64,000 bases of DNA from Streptomyces sp. ISL-12 (lineage in GTDB: Bacteria > Actinomycetota > Actinomycetes > Streptomycetales > Streptomycetaceae), in NCBI RefSeq assembly GCF_018614415.1, contig NZ_JAGGOO010000028.1:1-64000 (forward strand), in the 5' to 3' direction. Below, in pieces: positions 55,397-63,795 of this stretch. Positions within the stretch are counted from its first letter, which is position 1, and every line of letters starts with the position of its first letter. Made by a program: the position numbers and the translations under genes. The notes beneath the pieces were generated by a model. That model did not search any database. It had not been told where the DNA came from and was given only the letters and a program-made list of their open reading frames with translations.

Positions 55397-56200
55397 ATGA
55401 GTCTGCTGCCCAAGACGCGCATGCCCCGGACCCGGCGCATGATCAACCTGGAGGTGCGGGCGACCGAGCGGCTGAGCCCCACCTTCCTGACCGTCACGCT
55501 CGGCGGTCCCGAACTGGCCCACCTGGAACCCATGGGACACGACCAGACCGTACGGCTGTTCTTCCCCCGCGCGGGCCAGGAGCGCCTGCGGATGCCGCGC
55601 CGCGACAGCGAGGCGTGGATGGCCGAGGTACTGCTGATGCCGAAGGCGAGCAGGCCCTGGGTGCGCAACTACACCATCCGCCGCATCCGGCCCCGACTCG
55701 GGGAACTGGACATCGAGTTCGCCCTGCACGGCGACAGCCCGGCCTCCGCCTGGGCACGGGGCGCCCGGCCCGGCGACCCGGCCGGCGTTTTCGACATGGG
55801 CATCACCTACCTGCCGCCCGAGGACGCCGCGTGGCAGTTGCTCGTCGGTGACGAGAGCGCGCTGCCGGCCATCCTGGCCATCCTGGACGGGGCGCCCGCC
55901 TCCCTCACCGGGGACGTGTTCCTGGAGGTGCCGGGCAAGGCCGACTTCCGTACGGACCTCGCCGTCCCCGAGGGCGTCACGGTGCACTGGCTGGCCCGCG
56001 ACGGCGCCGCACCGGGCGCGGCGGCACTCGACGCGGTGCGGCGCGCGGAGCCGCGGCCGGGCCGGGGATACGTCTGGGCGGCGGGGGAGTCCCGGCTGGC
56101 CACCGGTGTACGCCGTCACCTGGTGCGGGACCGGGCCGTGCCCAAGTCGGACATCGCCTTCCACGGCTACTGGCGCCAGGGCCGGCCCAGCCCCGGCTGA
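55397..56200 (+). CDS. Siderophore-interacting protein (FAD-binding, ferric-reductase-like)
   Basis: A 267-residue SIP-family flavoprotein. The FAD motif RNYTIR (about residues 94-99), LVGDESALPAI, YVWAAGE and the C-terminal HGYWRQG are all characteristic. SIPs reduce ferric siderophores to release iron. It ends the operon with the PPOX protein and the reductase, 39 bp after the latter. No siderophore synthetase gene is in the window. Confidence 0.92.
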   Translation: MSLLPKTRMPRTRRMINLEVRATERLSPTFLTVTLGGPELAHLEPMGHDQTVRLFFPRAGQERLRMPRRDSEAWMAEVLLMPKASRPWVRNYTIRRIRPRLGELDIEFALHGDSPASAWARGARPGDPAGVFDMGITYLPPEDAAWQLLVGDESALPAILAILDGAPASLTGDVFLEVPGKADFRTDLAVPEGVTVHWLARDGAAPGAAALDAVRRAEPRPGRGYVWAAGESRLATGVRRHLVRDRAVPKSDIAFHGYWRQGRPSPG

Positions 56201-56309
56201 GCCCGGCACCGGAGGGCGCGGCCACCCCGGAGGCCGCGCCCGCTTGGAGGACACCGGCCGCCGCGCCTTCCGGTGGACGGGCACGACACCCACGCCACCC
56301 CCTGCTCAT

Positions 56310-56321
56310 TGGTACAGACCA
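56310..56321. promoter_or_regulatory. DasR-box-like site 1
   Basis: TGGTACAGACCA matches 10 of 12 positions of the core DasR responsive element (TGGTCTAGACCA), with intact TGGT and ACCA arms. It lies 111 bp upstream of the promoter-associated site. Identity as a DasR site is inferred from the consensus I recall. Confidence 0.5.
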
Positions 56322-56417
56322 GGAACACGATGCACCCGGGCCAACCAGGTGTGTCAAGGGCCGGGCGACGACGAAAAATTCTTGAATCGAAGCCAACGCG
56401 CCGCCGCGCCAAGGGTG

Positions 56418-56447
56418 TTGACACCGCTACTTGGTCTAGTCCATTGT
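56418..56447 (+). promoter_or_regulatory. Promoter with embedded DasR-box-like site 2
   Basis: TTGACA (56418-56423), then 18 bp, then CATTGT (56442-56447). TGGTCTAGTCCA (56432-56443) in the spacer matches 11 of 12 positions of the core DasR element. A GntR repressor bound here would block RNA polymerase. It is the only good promoter upstream of the PhyH operon. Confidence 0.6.
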
Positions 56448-56616
56448 GAGGCCTCGTTCGGCGAGTGGCACAGGAGACCGGTGTCCGCCGCCCCGCCCCG
56501 CTCCGCCACCCGGCCCCGAGCGGAACCCGTAGCCCCTCCCGCGTGCGCACAGTGGCACGCCCTCCGCACAGACCGCCGTCCACGGCAGGCGCGACGGCGA
56601 CGACTTGGAGCACCAC

Positions 56617-57684
56617 ATGGCCACACCCGACCCCTACCTGTACCGAGCCGCCTCGGACATCCCCTACTTCAGCGCGGACGCGGACACCTACCTCGCCCGC
56701 ACCCAGCTGCGCGACCTGGAGAAGACCCGCCCCCTGCGGGTGCTGACCGAGGAGCAGTTCGCGCACTGGCAGACGTACGGCTACACCGTCGTCGAGCAGG
56801 CCATACCCGCCGAGTCGGCCCGGCGCCTGCTGGACTTCGCCTGGGAGTTCCAGGGCCTGGACCCCGACCGCCCGGAGACCTGGTACGAGGAGCGCGCCTA
56901 CCGCTCCGACCTCGATCGCGAACTGCACGTCTACGGCTTCGTCGAGGCCTACCACCACCAGCTCATCTGGGACAGCCGCCAGACCCGGCGGGTCTACGAC
57001 GCCTTCGCCGACGTATGGGACTGCGCGGAACTCTGGGTCACCCTGGACCGCCTCAACCTCAACCCGCCCAACGTCAAGAACCGCGACCGCGCCCTGATCG
57101 AGCAGCGCGAGCGCGGTTTCGACATCGAACTGCACTGGGACGTCGACACCACCCTCGGCGTCCTGCCCCAGCGGGTCCAGGGCATCATCGCCCTCAACGA
57201 CACCGAGCCGGACCACGGCGGCTTCCAGTGCTGCCCCGAACTCTTCCGCCGCTTCGAGAGCTGGAAGGCCCTCCAGCCCGCCGGCCGCGACCCCATCCGG
57301 CCCGCGATCGACCGCGCCGAACTGCCCGTCGTACGGCCCGACCTGAAGGCCGGTGACCTGCTGATCTGGAACGGTCTGCTCGCCCACGGCGTCGCGCCGA
57401 ACACCTCGGGCGGCGGAGTGCGCGCCGTGCAGTACCTGTCGATGATGCCCGCGCTGGAGGAGCACGAGGAACTGCGCCGCTCCCGCGTCGGGTCCTGGCG
57501 CACCCTCGCCACCCCCGAGTGGAACGCCACCCTGCTCGGCGACGCCCGCCGGCCCGAGTCCGAGCGGTACCCGACCGCCGAACTGAACGACCTGGGCGCC
57601 CGCCTGCTGGGCCTGAAGTCCTGGCGCGACGGGAGCGACACCGACCAGCCCACCGGGGACACCGCATGCGCCGCATCTGCCTGA
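56617..57684 (+). CDS. PhyH-type Fe(II)/2-oxoglutarate dioxygenase
   Basis: A 355-residue phytanoyl-CoA-dioxygenase-family enzyme. The iron ligands are the HxD pair H173/D175 in ELHWDVD and distal H257 in LLAHGVAPN; R269 in VRAVQYLS is the usual 2-oxoglutarate-binding Arg. All are intact. It hydroxylates a small substrate such as an amino acid or polyamine. ATG 56617 follows GGAG; first gene of the operon. The next gene overlaps its end by 19 bp. Confidence 0.92.
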   Translation: MATPDPYLYRAASDIPYFSADADTYLARTQLRDLEKTRPLRVLTEEQFAHWQTYGYTVVEQAIPAESARRLLDFAWEFQGLDPDRPETWYEERAYRSDLDRELHVYGFVEAYHHQLIWDSRQTRRVYDAFADVWDCAELWVTLDRLNLNPPNVKNRDRALIEQRERGFDIELHWDVDTTLGVLPQRVQGIIALNDTEPDHGGFQCCPELFRRFESWKALQPAGRDPIRPAIDRAELPVVRPDLKAGDLLIWNGLLAHGVAPNTSGGGVRAVQYLSMMPALEEHEELRRSRVGSWRTLATPEWNATLLGDARRPESERYPTAELNDLGARLLGLKSWRDGSDTDQPTGDTACAASA

Positions 57685-58982
57685 CCCTGCCCACGAACCG
57701 GTCCTGCCCCGAGACCATCACCGCCCTCGGCGCGGAGGCGGCGTACGCCGTCGAGCGGCACACCGACGTCGAAGTCGAGGTACTGATCCTCGACTCCTGC
57801 GCCCCCGCCGTGCGCACCGCACACGCCACCGTCGTCCGGCGCCTGCCCGCCCACCCGCGCATCACCGTCCACCACCTCGACGAGGCCGCCCAGCGCGCCT
57901 TCCTCACCCGCGTCGTCACCCGCTCCGGCAGCGCCAAGCCCGACCTCCTCCTCGACCTGCTCCTCCCCGACGGCCTCTCCTACGGCGCCTGCACGAACCG
58001 CGCCTTCCTGATCGCCGCCGCGCTCGGCTGCGAGTCCGTCCACCGCCGCGACTCCGACAGCCGCTACCAGCGCCTGGACGGCCGTACGGTCTTCCCCGTC
58101 CACCACGAACTGGCCGCCCTGGGCAGACCCGCCGGGCAGGCCGAGGTCACCGACACCGACCTGCCGGCGGTGTACGCGGACCGGACGGTGGCGATGGTGG
58201 GCGGCTCCTTCGTCGGCGAACTCTCCGTCGACATCGCCGACATGCGCCGGGCCGACCCCGACGTCTACCGCGACGTGGTCGGCCTGTGGGCACCGGCCCA
58301 CTGGTCCGCCGCACGCAGACACGAACTGGCCGAGGAGTCCTTCCGGGGCGCGGGCACCGAACCGTTCACCGGCGACCGCTCACTGCTGACCCTCGTCGAC
58401 CCGATGCGCGTCGACATGTGCAACATCGCCTTCCACGGGGTGCACGAACGCGTGCCGCTGCCACCCGCCCGGGACACCATCGGCAGCGACTACTTCCTGA
58501 TCCACCTGGTCCACGACGCCCGGCTGCCCGGCGTCCTGCACAACCGGCACATCGTCAACTACCACACCGGCGAACGCCGCACCGAGGACGGCTTCCGCGC
58601 CTATCAGCTGCGCTTCGTCAAGTTCCTGCTGTCGATGCTCTGCTTCCACCACGTCTACGACCGGATGGCAGACGCCGGCGACGCCCTGCTGGACGACACC
58701 GGCCGGGTACGTCCCGCCGCGATCGCGGCGTTCGCCCGGGAGAGCACGGGCCTCGACCGGACGGAGAACACCCGGCGGCTGGACACGGTCGACGCCGCCT
58801 ACCGGCGCCTCGGCGGCCGGTACGCCGACGTCGCCGACCTGCTGACCGCCCGCCGCGCACGCCTCCTGGACGAGGCCCGCGACGACATGGCGGACTTCGC
58901 GCTGCTGACCGAGGCGTGGGAACCGCTGATGTCCGCGGCCAAGCGCACCGGACTGACCGCACCGCCCGGGCAGCCCGCGTGA
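57666..58982 (+). CDS. DUF6271 protein, GT-A glycosyltransferase-like
   Basis: A 438-residue protein. The N-terminus MRRICLTLPTNR, the region GACTNRAFLIAAALGCESVHRRDSDSR and especially the D129-S130-D131 DxD motif match the order seen in GT-A glycosyltransferases: a nucleotide-binding strand, an N-R-A helix, then DxD. The C-terminal half (HIVNYHTGERRTEDGF) is unfamiliar. I call it DUF6271-like by memory. It may transfer a sugar or other group to the pathway product; the activity is an inference. Confidence 0.75.
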   Translation: MRRICLTLPTNRSCPETITALGAEAAYAVERHTDVEVEVLILDSCAPAVRTAHATVVRRLPAHPRITVHHLDEAAQRAFLTRVVTRSGSAKPDLLLDLLLPDGLSYGACTNRAFLIAAALGCESVHRRDSDSRYQRLDGRTVFPVHHELAALGRPAGQAEVTDTDLPAVYADRTVAMVGGSFVGELSVDIADMRRADPDVYRDVVGLWAPAHWSAARRHELAEESFRGAGTEPFTGDRSLLTLVDPMRVDMCNIAFHGVHERVPLPPARDTIGSDYFLIHLVHDARLPGVLHNRHIVNYHTGERRTEDGFRAYQLRFVKFLLSMLCFHHVYDRMADAGDALLDDTGRVRPAAIAAFARESTGLDRTENTRRLDTVDAAYRRLGGRYADVADLLTARRARLLDEARDDMADFALLTEAWEPLMSAAKRTGLTAPPGQPA

Positions 58983-60178
58983 ACACACTGACCGGGACCG
59001 CCCCGGCGCTCAGCGCGCCGCTCGCCGCAGCACTCACCGCCGCCGGCCCGGACCGCCTCGTCCTGGACCTCGGCGGCATCGCCCGCGCCCACGCCACGCT
59101 GCGCCGCGAACTGCCCGGCGTCCACGTCCGGTTCGCCCTGAAGGCGTGCCCGGTGGACGAGGTCGTCGGCACGCTGGCCCGGGCCGGCGCCGGAGCCGAC
59201 GCGGCGAGCCCCGCCGAGATCGAGCAGGCCCTGCGGGCGGGTGTGCCGGCCGGCCGCGTCCACTACGGCAACACCGTCAAATCCGACCGCGACATCGCCG
59301 CCGCCCACCGGCTCGGCGTCCGCACCTTCGCCACCGACAGCCTGGAGGACGTGGCCGCCCTCGCCGCGCACGCGCCCGGCGCCCGGGTCTTCTGCCGGGT
59401 GGCGGCCCAGGGAGAGGGCGCGGTGTGGGGCCTCTCCCACAAGTTCGGGTGCACGCCCGCGGACGCGGTCCGCGTCCTGGAACGGGCCCGGGAGGCGGGC
59501 CTGGTGCCGTCCGGCCTCTCCGTGCACGTCGGCTCCCAGCAGATGACGGCCGAGGCGTGGCGCGTCGCCGTGGACGACCTCGCCGAGGTGCTGCGCGCCC
59601 TGCGCCCCCGCGGCATCACCCCGGACCACGTCAACCTCGGCGGCGGACTTCCGGCAGTGGGCTACCTCGACCGGCACGGCCACCCCCTCGACCCGCCGCT
59701 GGACAAGATCTTCGCGGTGCTCCGGGAAGGCATGGACACCCTGCGCCGGGCCCACGGCGGCCCCCTGGACTTCGTCGTCGAACCCGGCCGGTACCTCGTC
59801 GCCGACCACGGCGCCGTCCGCGCCCACGTCGCCCGGCTCGCCCGGCGCCGGGAACCGGGCGGCGCGGACCGGTACTGGCTGTACCTGAGCTGCGGCAAGT
59901 TCAACGGCCTCTACGAGATGGACGCGCTCCAGTACCGGCTGGTCTTCCCCGGCCGTACCGGCGGCCCCACCGTCCCGGCCGTGGTCGCCGGACCCACCTG
60001 CGACAGCGACGACGCCTACTCCCACGAGGACGGCCACGTCCGGGTACCCGCGGACCTGGCGTCCGGCGACCCCGTCTGGGTGCTGTCCAGCGGCGCGTAC
60101 GCCCTCAGCTACACCACCCGCGGCTTCAACGGCTTCCCCCCGCTGCCGTACACCGTCACCGGCGGCGCCGATGACTGA
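58979..60178 (+). CDS. Type III PLP-dependent decarboxylase (ornithine/lysine type)
   Basis: A 399-residue alanine-racemase-fold decarboxylase. The PLP Lys is K55 in RFALKACP. His183 in SVHVGSQ stacks on PLP, GGGLP and EPGR (268-271) bind phosphate, and Cys341 in GPTCDSDDAY is the catalytic Cys of ornithine/diaminopimelate-type decarboxylases. SYTTRGFNGF near the C-terminus matches the tetrameric group. It removes CO2 from a basic amino acid such as ornithine, lysine or a hydroxylated form made by the dioxygenase. GTG overlaps the previous stop by 4 bp. Confidence 0.93.
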   Translation: MNTLTGTAPALSAPLAAALTAAGPDRLVLDLGGIARAHATLRRELPGVHVRFALKACPVDEVVGTLARAGAGADAASPAEIEQALRAGVPAGRVHYGNTVKSDRDIAAAHRLGVRTFATDSLEDVAALAAHAPGARVFCRVAAQGEGAVWGLSHKFGCTPADAVRVLERAREAGLVPSGLSVHVGSQQMTAEAWRVAVDDLAEVLRALRPRGITPDHVNLGGGLPAVGYLDRHGHPLDPPLDKIFAVLREGMDTLRRAHGGPLDFVVEPGRYLVADHGAVRAHVARLARRREPGGADRYWLYLSCGKFNGLYEMDALQYRLVFPGRTGGPTVPAVVAGPTCDSDDAYSHEDGHVRVPADLASGDPVWVLSSGAYALSYTTRGFNGFPPLPYTVTGGADD

Positions 60179-60689
60179 ACCCGTACGGGTCCGCCGTATC
60201 ACCGGCACCGACTGGGACGCCGTCGCGGCACTGGAGCGCGACGCCTACGCCCCGCTCGGCCTGTCCGAGGGGCGGGCCGCGCTCCAGTCCCGGGCGGCCG
60301 CCTCGCCGGAGACCTGCTTCGTCCTCGATGTCGGCGGCCGGACGGCCGGGTACCTGCTGGCCCTGCCGTACCCGGCGCTGAGCGTCCCCGCCCTCGGCCG
60401 GACCGAGCGGGCCGCCGCCGCGCCGCCCGGCAACCTCCACCTGCACGACATCGTCGTCGCGCCCGCCCTGCGCCGCCGGGGACTGGCGCGGCACCTGCTG
60501 CGCCGGCTCACCGGCACCGCCCGCGTCCGTGGCGACGAGCGGATCTCCCTGGTCGCCGTGGGCGGCAGCGACCGGTTCTGGACGGCCCGCGGCTTCGTAC
60601 CGCACCCGGACGTCACCCCGCCCGGCGGCTACGGACCCGACGCCGTCTACATGTCCCGGCCGGTGCCGGCCCCGCGTGAAGTGAGCTGA
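60171..60689 (+). CDS. GNAT-family N-acetyltransferase
   Basis: A 172-residue acetyltransferase. The acetyl-CoA loop appears as LHDIVVAPALRRRGLARHLL, and VAVGGSDRFWTARGF marks the C-terminal strand-helix. It overlaps the decarboxylase stop by 8 bp and the MFS start by 1 bp. It probably acetylates the amine produced by the decarboxylase (inference). Confidence 0.92.
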   Translation: MTEPVRVRRITGTDWDAVAALERDAYAPLGLSEGRAALQSRAAASPETCFVLDVGGRTAGYLLALPYPALSVPALGRTERAAAAPPGNLHLHDIVVAPALRRRGLARHLLRRLTGTARVRGDERISLVAVGGSDRFWTARGFVPHPDVTPPGGYGPDAVYMSRPVPAPREVS

Positions 60690-61915
60690 TGCGCATGCCC
60701 CTGCTCCATGACCCGTACCGCCGCGGCCAGTTGGCGGCAGCCGCGCTGTTCTGCTCGCTCGGGTTCCAGTACGCCACCTGGGCGGCGCGGATACCGGCCC
60801 TGAAGTCGGACCTGGGGCTGAGCACGGCCGAGGTCGGGGTGCTGCTGATGGCCGCCGGCGTCGGCGCCGCCGTCTCGTTCCCGCTGGTGGCCTGGCTGAT
60901 GCGGCGCCTGGGCTCCCGGCGGCTCGCCCTGCTCTCCCAGCTCTGCCTGGCCCTGCTCCTGCTCGCCCTGGCGGCGGCGCCGAACTATCACGTGGCGCTG
61001 CTGGTCATGTGCGCCGACGGCGTGCTCGTGGGCTGTCTGAACGTCGCCATGAACGCGCAGGGAGCGGCTCTGGAGGCCAGGTTCGAGCGCACCACCATGG
61101 CCCGGCTGCACGCCACGTTCAGCGCCGGATCACTGCTCGCCGCCCTGGTCGCCTCCGCCATGACGACGCTGACCGAGTCGGTCGGCGCGCACTTCGGCGT
61201 GGCCGTCGCCCTCCTGCTGGTCCTGGGCGCCACCGCCCGCACCGGACTGCTGGACGAGAAGGGCAGCGGCGAGGCGACGGACGCGCCCGTGCCGGACGAA
61301 CGCCGCCGGAGCTGGACCGTACCCACCGCGCTCACCCTGTGGATGTGCTGCGCCATGGTCTTCGGCACGGTCGCCGAGGGCGCGATGAACGACTGGTCCG
61401 CCCTCTACCTGAAGGACGTCGCCGGGGCGTCGGCCGGGCTCGCGCCGCTCGGTATCGCCGTGGTGTCGGGCGCCATGGTGATCGCCCGGCTCTTCGCCGA
61501 CGGCTGGCGCGACCGCTGGGGCGACCGGCGGGTCGTCCTGCTCGGCAGCGCGCTGGCCGCCACCGCCCTGACCGGCGCCCTGCTGAGCGGCGGGGTGCTG
61601 CCGGCCCTGCTCGGCTTCGCCTGCGTCGGCCTCGGCATCGCCGCCGTGACGCCCTGCGTCTACGCGGCGGCGGCCCGGCAGGGCTCGGACGCGCTCACCC
61701 TCGTCGCCGCCATGGGCACCACCGGCCTGCTGGCCGGACCGCCGCTCATCGGGTTCGTCGCGGACGCCGCCTCACTGGCGTGGGGCATGGGCGCCGTCGC
61801 CGGGTCGGCGGCCGTGGTGGCCCTGTGCGGTACGCGGATCAGCTGGGAGCCGGTGGGCGCCGCGGCCCCCGCCGCCGTTCCGGTCACTCCTCCAGAGCCG
61901 CCTCGGGTCCCATGA
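60689..61915 (+). CDS. MFS-family transporter
   Basis: A 408-residue membrane protein with 12 predicted helices, in two halves around a charged central loop (SGEATDAPVPDERRRS). The RMxxG-like loop between helices 2 and 3 reads MRRLGSRRLAL, and a second is RWGDRRVVLL in the C-half. It is the last gene of the operon and likely exports the product. Its 3' end overlaps the convergent L,D-transpeptidase by 32 bp. Confidence 0.9.
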   Translation: MRMPLLHDPYRRGQLAAAALFCSLGFQYATWAARIPALKSDLGLSTAEVGVLLMAAGVGAAVSFPLVAWLMRRLGSRRLALLSQLCLALLLLALAAAPNYHVALLVMCADGVLVGCLNVAMNAQGAALEARFERTTMARLHATFSAGSLLAALVASAMTTLTESVGAHFGVAVALLLVLGATARTGLLDEKGSGEATDAPVPDERRRSWTVPTALTLWMCCAMVFGTVAEGAMNDWSALYLKDVAGASAGLAPLGIAVVSGAMVIARLFADGWRDRWGDRRVVLLGSALAATALTGALLSGGVLPALLGFACVGLGIAAVTPCVYAAAARQGSDALTLVAAMGTTGLLAGPPLIGFVADAASLAWGMGAVAGSAAVVALCGTRISWEPVGAAAPAAVPVTPPEPPRVP

Positions 61916-62618
61916 CGACGACCGGTTTCCGGGCCGGGTCCAGCGCCTTCAGCAGCACCCGCATGTGCTCCTCGCGCAGGGAGACACAGGCGTTGGTCGG
62001 CCCGTCGTGGTCGACGTGGATCCACACTCCGCCGCCCTTGTCCTCGCCCAGCGGCCGGGTGTTGTCCAGCGGGGTCGTGCCGGGCACCCGGTTGTAGTCG
62101 ATGGCGACGACGTAGTCGAACGAGCCCTCCAGCGACTCACCGAGGTGCCCGGTGCCCTCGGCGGAGAAGTCCGGGTCCTGGTCGTAGGGGAGCCGGGCCC
62201 ACGGGGCGGGCAGCCGTCCCCCGGCGTCGCTGAGCGTGAACACGCCGATGGGGGTGCGCAGGTCCCCGGCCTCATGGTCGCGGGTCCAGCCACGCAGCCC
62301 GTTGTGCGCCGGCCACGGACCGGCGACGGCCCGCCAGCCGTGCTCGGCGTCCCGCTCGTACAGCACGACCCGGGCCCGGTTGCCGTTCTCCGTCGTGCCC
62401 CGCACCACCACGGCCTGCCGGGAGGCGGCCGGGACCCGGTCGCGCAGGGCGGGCCCGACCCCGGGGAGCGGGCGGGGGGCGGTTCTCGCCGGAGGAGCAC
62501 CGGGCGCGGGCGTGCTCTGCGAGGAGGAGCCGCGCGGCTCCTGGGTACAGCCGGTTCCCAGCAGGCCGGTGCACACCACGGCACCGAACGCGCACACCAG
62601 CACTTTCCTCAGCGTCAT
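61884..62618 (-). CDS. L,D-transpeptidase-family lipoprotein
   Basis: A 244-residue protein. The signal ends in a lipobox LLGTGC near residue 24, then a Pro/Ser linker. The YkuD-like catalytic region shows TPIGVFTLSDAGG, IHVDHDGPTNACVSL with His and the nucleophile Cys in the N-A-C-V context, and R in SLREEH. It cross-links peptidoglycan or attaches proteins to it, outside the cell. Convergent with the MFS gene. Confidence 0.9.
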   Translation of the reverse strand: MTLRKVLVCAFGAVVCTGLLGTGCTQEPRGSSSQSTPAPGAPPARTAPRPLPGVGPALRDRVPAASRQAVVVRGTTENGNRARVVLYERDAEHGWRAVAGPWPAHNGLRGWTRDHEAGDLRTPIGVFTLSDAGGRLPAPWARLPYDQDPDFSAEGTGHLGESLEGSFDYVVAIDYNRVPGTTPLDNTRPLGEDKGGGVWIHVDHDGPTNACVSLREEHMRVLLKALDPARKPVVVMGPEAALEE

Positions 62619-62846
62619 ACCGAACTCCGCCTCCGTACGTGGACCTGATCATTGCTTGACCACTTCCGGTACGGGTTTCCCGCGGGCCGCCCCGCCTCCC
62701 CCGTTCGGCGCAGACGGTGCCCCGGTGGCGGGAAGAGTTCACCCGGCCGGGACCGGCGCCCCCCGTCCGGCCGCCGACACCACACCGCGAGGAGGTACCC
62801 GCCTCAGGCATCCGGCGAGCACGCCGGGACATGTCCTGGCGGCCGG

Positions 62847-63623
62847 TCAGGACCGGTACCGCCCGGCCAGTTCGACGCCCTGCGCGCCGAACGCGGCGAG
62901 GTCGGCGTCGAAGACCCGCTGGAGCAGGCTCGCGTCCTCGACACCCGGGGCGCAGACCGTCTCCCCCAGCTCCAGGCCGCGCAGCCCGGCGGTGACCACG
63001 TCCTCGGCGGACATCCGGGGCACCGCGCTCAGGTCCAGGCCCTGCCGCTCGTGGAACTCCGTCGCCACCACACCGGGACACAGCACCTGCACCGTGACCC
63101 CCGTACCGGACAGCTCGGCGGCCAGCACCTGGGACATCGCGACCAGATGGGCCAGCGCACCGGCGTAGACCGCGCGTCGGGGCAGCTGGGACGCCGGGGC
63201 CGGGCCGCTGAACGCGATCATGCCGGCCACGTTGACGATGACCCCCTCGTCGCGGGCCAGCATGCCGGGGAGGGCGGCGCGCGTCAGCAGGGTCGGGGCG
63301 GCCACCTTGACCTGGACCAGTTCCCGGGCCTTGGCCGCGGGCAGGTCGGCGAGCGGCATGTAGTGGGCCACGCCCGCGTTGTTGACGAGCATCGTCAGGG
63401 GCTCGGTGGCACACACGTCCGCGACCGCGTCCACCCCCGCGTCGGTGGACAGGTCGGCGACCAGGGGGCGGACCTCGACGTCGGGGAACTCGGCGGCGAG
63501 CGCCTCCAGCCGGTCGGCGCGGCGGCCGACGGCCACCACGTCGTGGCCCTGGCCGGCCAGCCGCCGGGCGAAGGCCCGGCCGATGCCCGACGAGGCGCCG
63601 GTGACGAGTGCGAGCTTGTTCAT
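62847..63623 (-). CDS. SDR-family protein lacking catalytic Ser and Lys
   Basis: A 258-residue short-chain dehydrogenase fold. The cofactor motif TGASSGIG and NNAG are intact. The catalytic region reads IVNVAGMIAF and AVYAGALAHL, so the usual Ser is Gly and the Y-x-x-x-K Lys is Leu. The Tyr remains. The protein may therefore be a non-canonical or non-catalytic SDR. The ATG at 63623 follows AGGAGC; an in-frame upstream start is unlikely. Confidence 0.85.
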   Translation of the reverse strand: MNKLALVTGASSGIGRAFARRLAGQGHDVVAVGRRADRLEALAAEFPDVEVRPLVADLSTDAGVDAVADVCATEPLTMLVNNAGVAHYMPLADLPAAKARELVQVKVAAPTLLTRAALPGMLARDEGVIVNVAGMIAFSGPAPASQLPRRAVYAGALAHLVAMSQVLAAELSGTGVTVQVLCPGVVATEFHERQGLDLSAVPRMSAEDVVTAGLRGLELGETVCAPGVEDASLLQRVFDADLAAFGAQGVELAGRYRS

Positions 63624-63795
63624 GGCTGCTCCTGTGTGCGGGGTGCGAGGGGCCGTGCCTTCCGGCGGGCGGCCGACTCCACGGTGGCCCACCCGCCCGG
63701 AGGCAGCCATCGCCCCCGCTGTCCTGGTACCGCCAGTGCCAGGACGGCGGACGGCCGCCCCTGCCCCACGGACCCGCGGCGCCGGCCCCGCGCGG

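Larger units (their letters stand above)
56201..56616. other. Regulatory region upstream of the five-gene operon
   Basis: These 416 bp hold two DasR-box-like sites (56310-56321 and 56432-56443), a TTGACA -35 (56418) and an AT-rich stretch with ATTCTTGAAT (about 56378-56387). The leader to the PhyH ATG would be about 160 nt. Open frames here lack domain content, so I see no gene. Confidence 0.6.

Noticed and set aside
56481..56616. Possible leader peptide starting GTG 56481 behind AGGAGA
   Set aside because: The frame stays open past the PhyH start, gives Arg/Pro-rich sequence, and lacks a stop that would make it a leader peptide.
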